64,000 bases of DNA, from NCBI RefSeq assembly GCF_021018895.1, contig NC_079364.1, positions 7,128,901-7,192,900 on the forward strand, written 5' to 3'. Positions 62,401-64,000 of the stretch are shown here, in pieces. Under the pieces are notes generated by a model, which was not told the DNA's origin, made no database searches, and worked only from the letters and a program-made list of their open reading frames with translations. Within the stretch, counting starts at the first letter, position 1. Each line of letters starts with the position of its first letter. Origin of the DNA: Seriola aureovittata (lineage: Eukaryota > Chordata > Actinopteri > Carangiformes > Carangidae). The position numbers and the translations under genes are program-made.

Positions 62401-62951
62401 AATACTGCGGAACATCGACCTCATCTAACAGCTGATGGTGGAAAGATTGCGCTGGATGAAAGTCTGAATTGGTCTGTCCATCTCAGTCTGGATGGACCAT
62501 GATCTTCAGTGGCAGCAGCAGCAGCAGCCGCTGTGTTTCCAGTCTGCTGAACTCTTTCAACTGGGAATCATCCATGTTTCAGTCAGATCAATACATGTAA
62601 TCAGTGTTGATAAATGGGAGAACGAACGCTGGCTGTTGTTTCTCAAGGACGTGTTATATTGGAGTTCCCACTGCCTGCAGCAGGCTGCCTTTGCACAGCA
62701 ACTTTTGCCTGAACCTCTTACGCCTCATTATCTCATATAAGATGGGGAAAAAAACTAAAAGCAAGTGGCTTCCTGGTGTAGGGTGGGGTCATAATGTGTT
62801 TTAATCTTTGGGAGTTTCTTGTTCTGAAAGGTGTTTCTTGGATTCTGCTTTTTTTTTTTCTCCCTCATCTGTTTGTGTTTTTATGACATCAGAAGTGGAG
62901 ATGAAAATCAAGTGCCTTACTTATGGTATAACTGGCTGAGGAGTTAGTTAT

Positions 62952-62987
<36 letters not shown>

Positions 62988-63629
62988 AGTGTGTGAGGAG
63001 GGGTGTGTTATGAATTATGGAGAGACTTTGTCAAGAAGTTTGAACCCTGTTCTCTCATGCTCTGGATGAGGCAATGGCAAAACATCAGTCATGAAATTCA
63101 AATAGCTCATAAGGTGGAGGTAAAAGGGAGAGACCATTAAGGCCAGCAACCCATCAGCTCTCGGCATCTTATTCATCCTGCAACAAAGGCGGAGTGGAGG
63201 AGGAAAAAAAAAACAGGAAGAAAAGCAACATGAAAGACTTTTAAGTGGTTCTGCCTGGTGGGTACTTTGGAGTGGACAGGAGGGATGGTGATGGAGCTGA
63301 CCATTACAAAACATGAATGCTCTCCTCAGGGCAAATGGATGAGTAACACATAAACCAGACAGGGGCTTCAGCATGTGGTTGCTGCACAGAGCGATGGAGC
63401 GGTAGTTACAGCGTTGATGTTGGAGCGTTGCACGAGGGGACGACCACTAAGGTTTCGGGGGGTTGTTTTCTGGCAGGTTGATGAATGTATTTTTTGTGTT
63501 TGCTTTGGGGGGCGGGAGGTTTGTACATTGAAATCTCTTCAGTTAGAGTTGCTTTTGTTTCCCAGTTAGTTTGTGGTGAGAGCTACAGTATCTAGATTTC
63601 ATATTGTGGCCTGACACAGTAATAAAAAG
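59477..63629. other. Probable long first intron or intergenic DNA
   Basis: No coding exon with splice signals is visible. The stretch holds a short CAG run near 62508-62528, a (GT)n tract at 62954-62984 and poly-A/T runs. Fairly GC-balanced blocks (for example 61550-61800) might be conserved non-coding sequence, but one sequence alone cannot show this. Confidence 0.4.
62954..62984. repeat. (GT)n microsatellite
   Basis: About 15 GT units. Confidence 0.95.
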
Positions 63630-63885
63630 GACAATTAGTTGATTAATTGATAAGTCAGGCGAGTTTCATAATTGATCCATTATCATTTTTAAAGCAAAAT
63701 GCAAGAAAAAAAAGGTGCTGGTTCTCAAACGTGAATGCTTGCTGGTTTTCTTAGTACTCTGTGATGACACACTGAACATCTGCTTTAGAAAATTGCTGAA
63801 GGCCATTTTTCAACAATTTCTGACTTTTCATAAACCAAACAATTAATCAAGAAAATCATTGACAGATGAATCAATGAGATTACAG
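63630..63885 (+). repeat. AATCGATTA-type dispersed repeat, most complete copy
   Basis: It runs from 'tagttgattaattgataagt' through 'gctggttctcaaacgtgaat' and 'tctgacttttcataaaccaa' to 'aatcattgacagatgaatca'. The two ends are roughly inverted copies of each other. This is the best reference copy for the family in the window. Confidence 0.7.
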
Positions 63886-64000
63886 CACTGGACAGAACAT
63901 GAATCCCTTCTGCACTTGTCTGGGCAAATACACTGTTTGGCTGTGACTGTCCTCACCAACCATCATTGGTTGAGTGTAAGGCTACAAACTATTTTTTTTC

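Noticed and set aside
63015..63374. 119-codon minus-strand frame near the window end
   Set aside because: No homology, low-complexity Ser/Pro/Cys composition, no splice context.

Overview
The window is ordinary nuclear DNA of a bony fish, almost certainly a teleost. The genes are multi-exon with short GT-AG introns. CA/GT microsatellites are dense, several dispersed repeat types common in fish are present, and one gene is a beta/gamma-crystallin of the kind described in fish. There are no bacterial operons, phage genes, CRISPR arrays or rRNA/tRNA genes. All gene models were built by hand from splice signals and reading-frame continuity. Seven protein-coding genes can be assembled completely, and every exon junction keeps frame.

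Layout: (1) 1.7-5.4 kb, plus strand: ap1s2, the AP-1 clathrin adaptor sigma subunit, 157 aa. (2) 7.5-12.1 kb, minus strand: zrsr2, a U2AF35-related splicing factor, 633 aa with a long RS tail. It is tail-to-tail with ap1s2. (3) 15.2-19.6 kb, minus: tm6sf1, a polytopic EXPERA-family membrane protein, 369 aa, with an imperfect 383-bp tandem duplication just upstream of its start codon. (4) 22.4-27.0 kb, minus: a four-motif beta/gamma-crystallin, most likely crybgx, 207 aa, with a TATA-like box and a decayed exon copy beyond its 3' end. (5) 29.8-36.4 kb, plus: lctl (lactase-like, klotho/GH1 family), 570 aa, carrying two ghost exons in intron 6 and a short hAT-type insertion in intron 3. (6) 38.7-41.5 kb, plus: tipin (TIMELESS-interacting protein), 330 aa. 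(7) 43.0-57.9 kb, minus: dis3l (cytoplasmic exosome 3'-5' exonuclease), 1046 aa, tail-to-tail with tipin. The last 6 kb hold the dis3l promoter and probably the non-coding first exon and first intron of a divergent plus-strand gene. By comparison with human 15q22 this would be megf11, but no coding exon of it is visible.

Gene order: the ap1s2-zrsr2 pair matches human Xp22, tm6sf1 matches human 15q25, and lctl-tipin-dis3l matches human 15q22. The window therefore joins blocks that are separate in mammals. The crystallin and lctl are adjacent and both point to the eye lens. The other genes are housekeeping (vesicle traffic, minor-spliceosome splicing, replication-fork protection, RNA decay) and do not form one pathway.

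I found no novel defence-like or biosynthetic system. The most informative oddities are the LCTL active site (nucleophile Glu kept, acid/base Glu replaced by Asn), ghost exons of lctl and of the crystallin, the tandem duplication upstream of tm6sf1, a GC-AG intron in tm6sf1, two splice acceptors built on (TG)n repeats, a 248-bp element with a perfect 8-bp target-site duplication, and a perfect 16-bp hairpin between ap1s2 and zrsr2.
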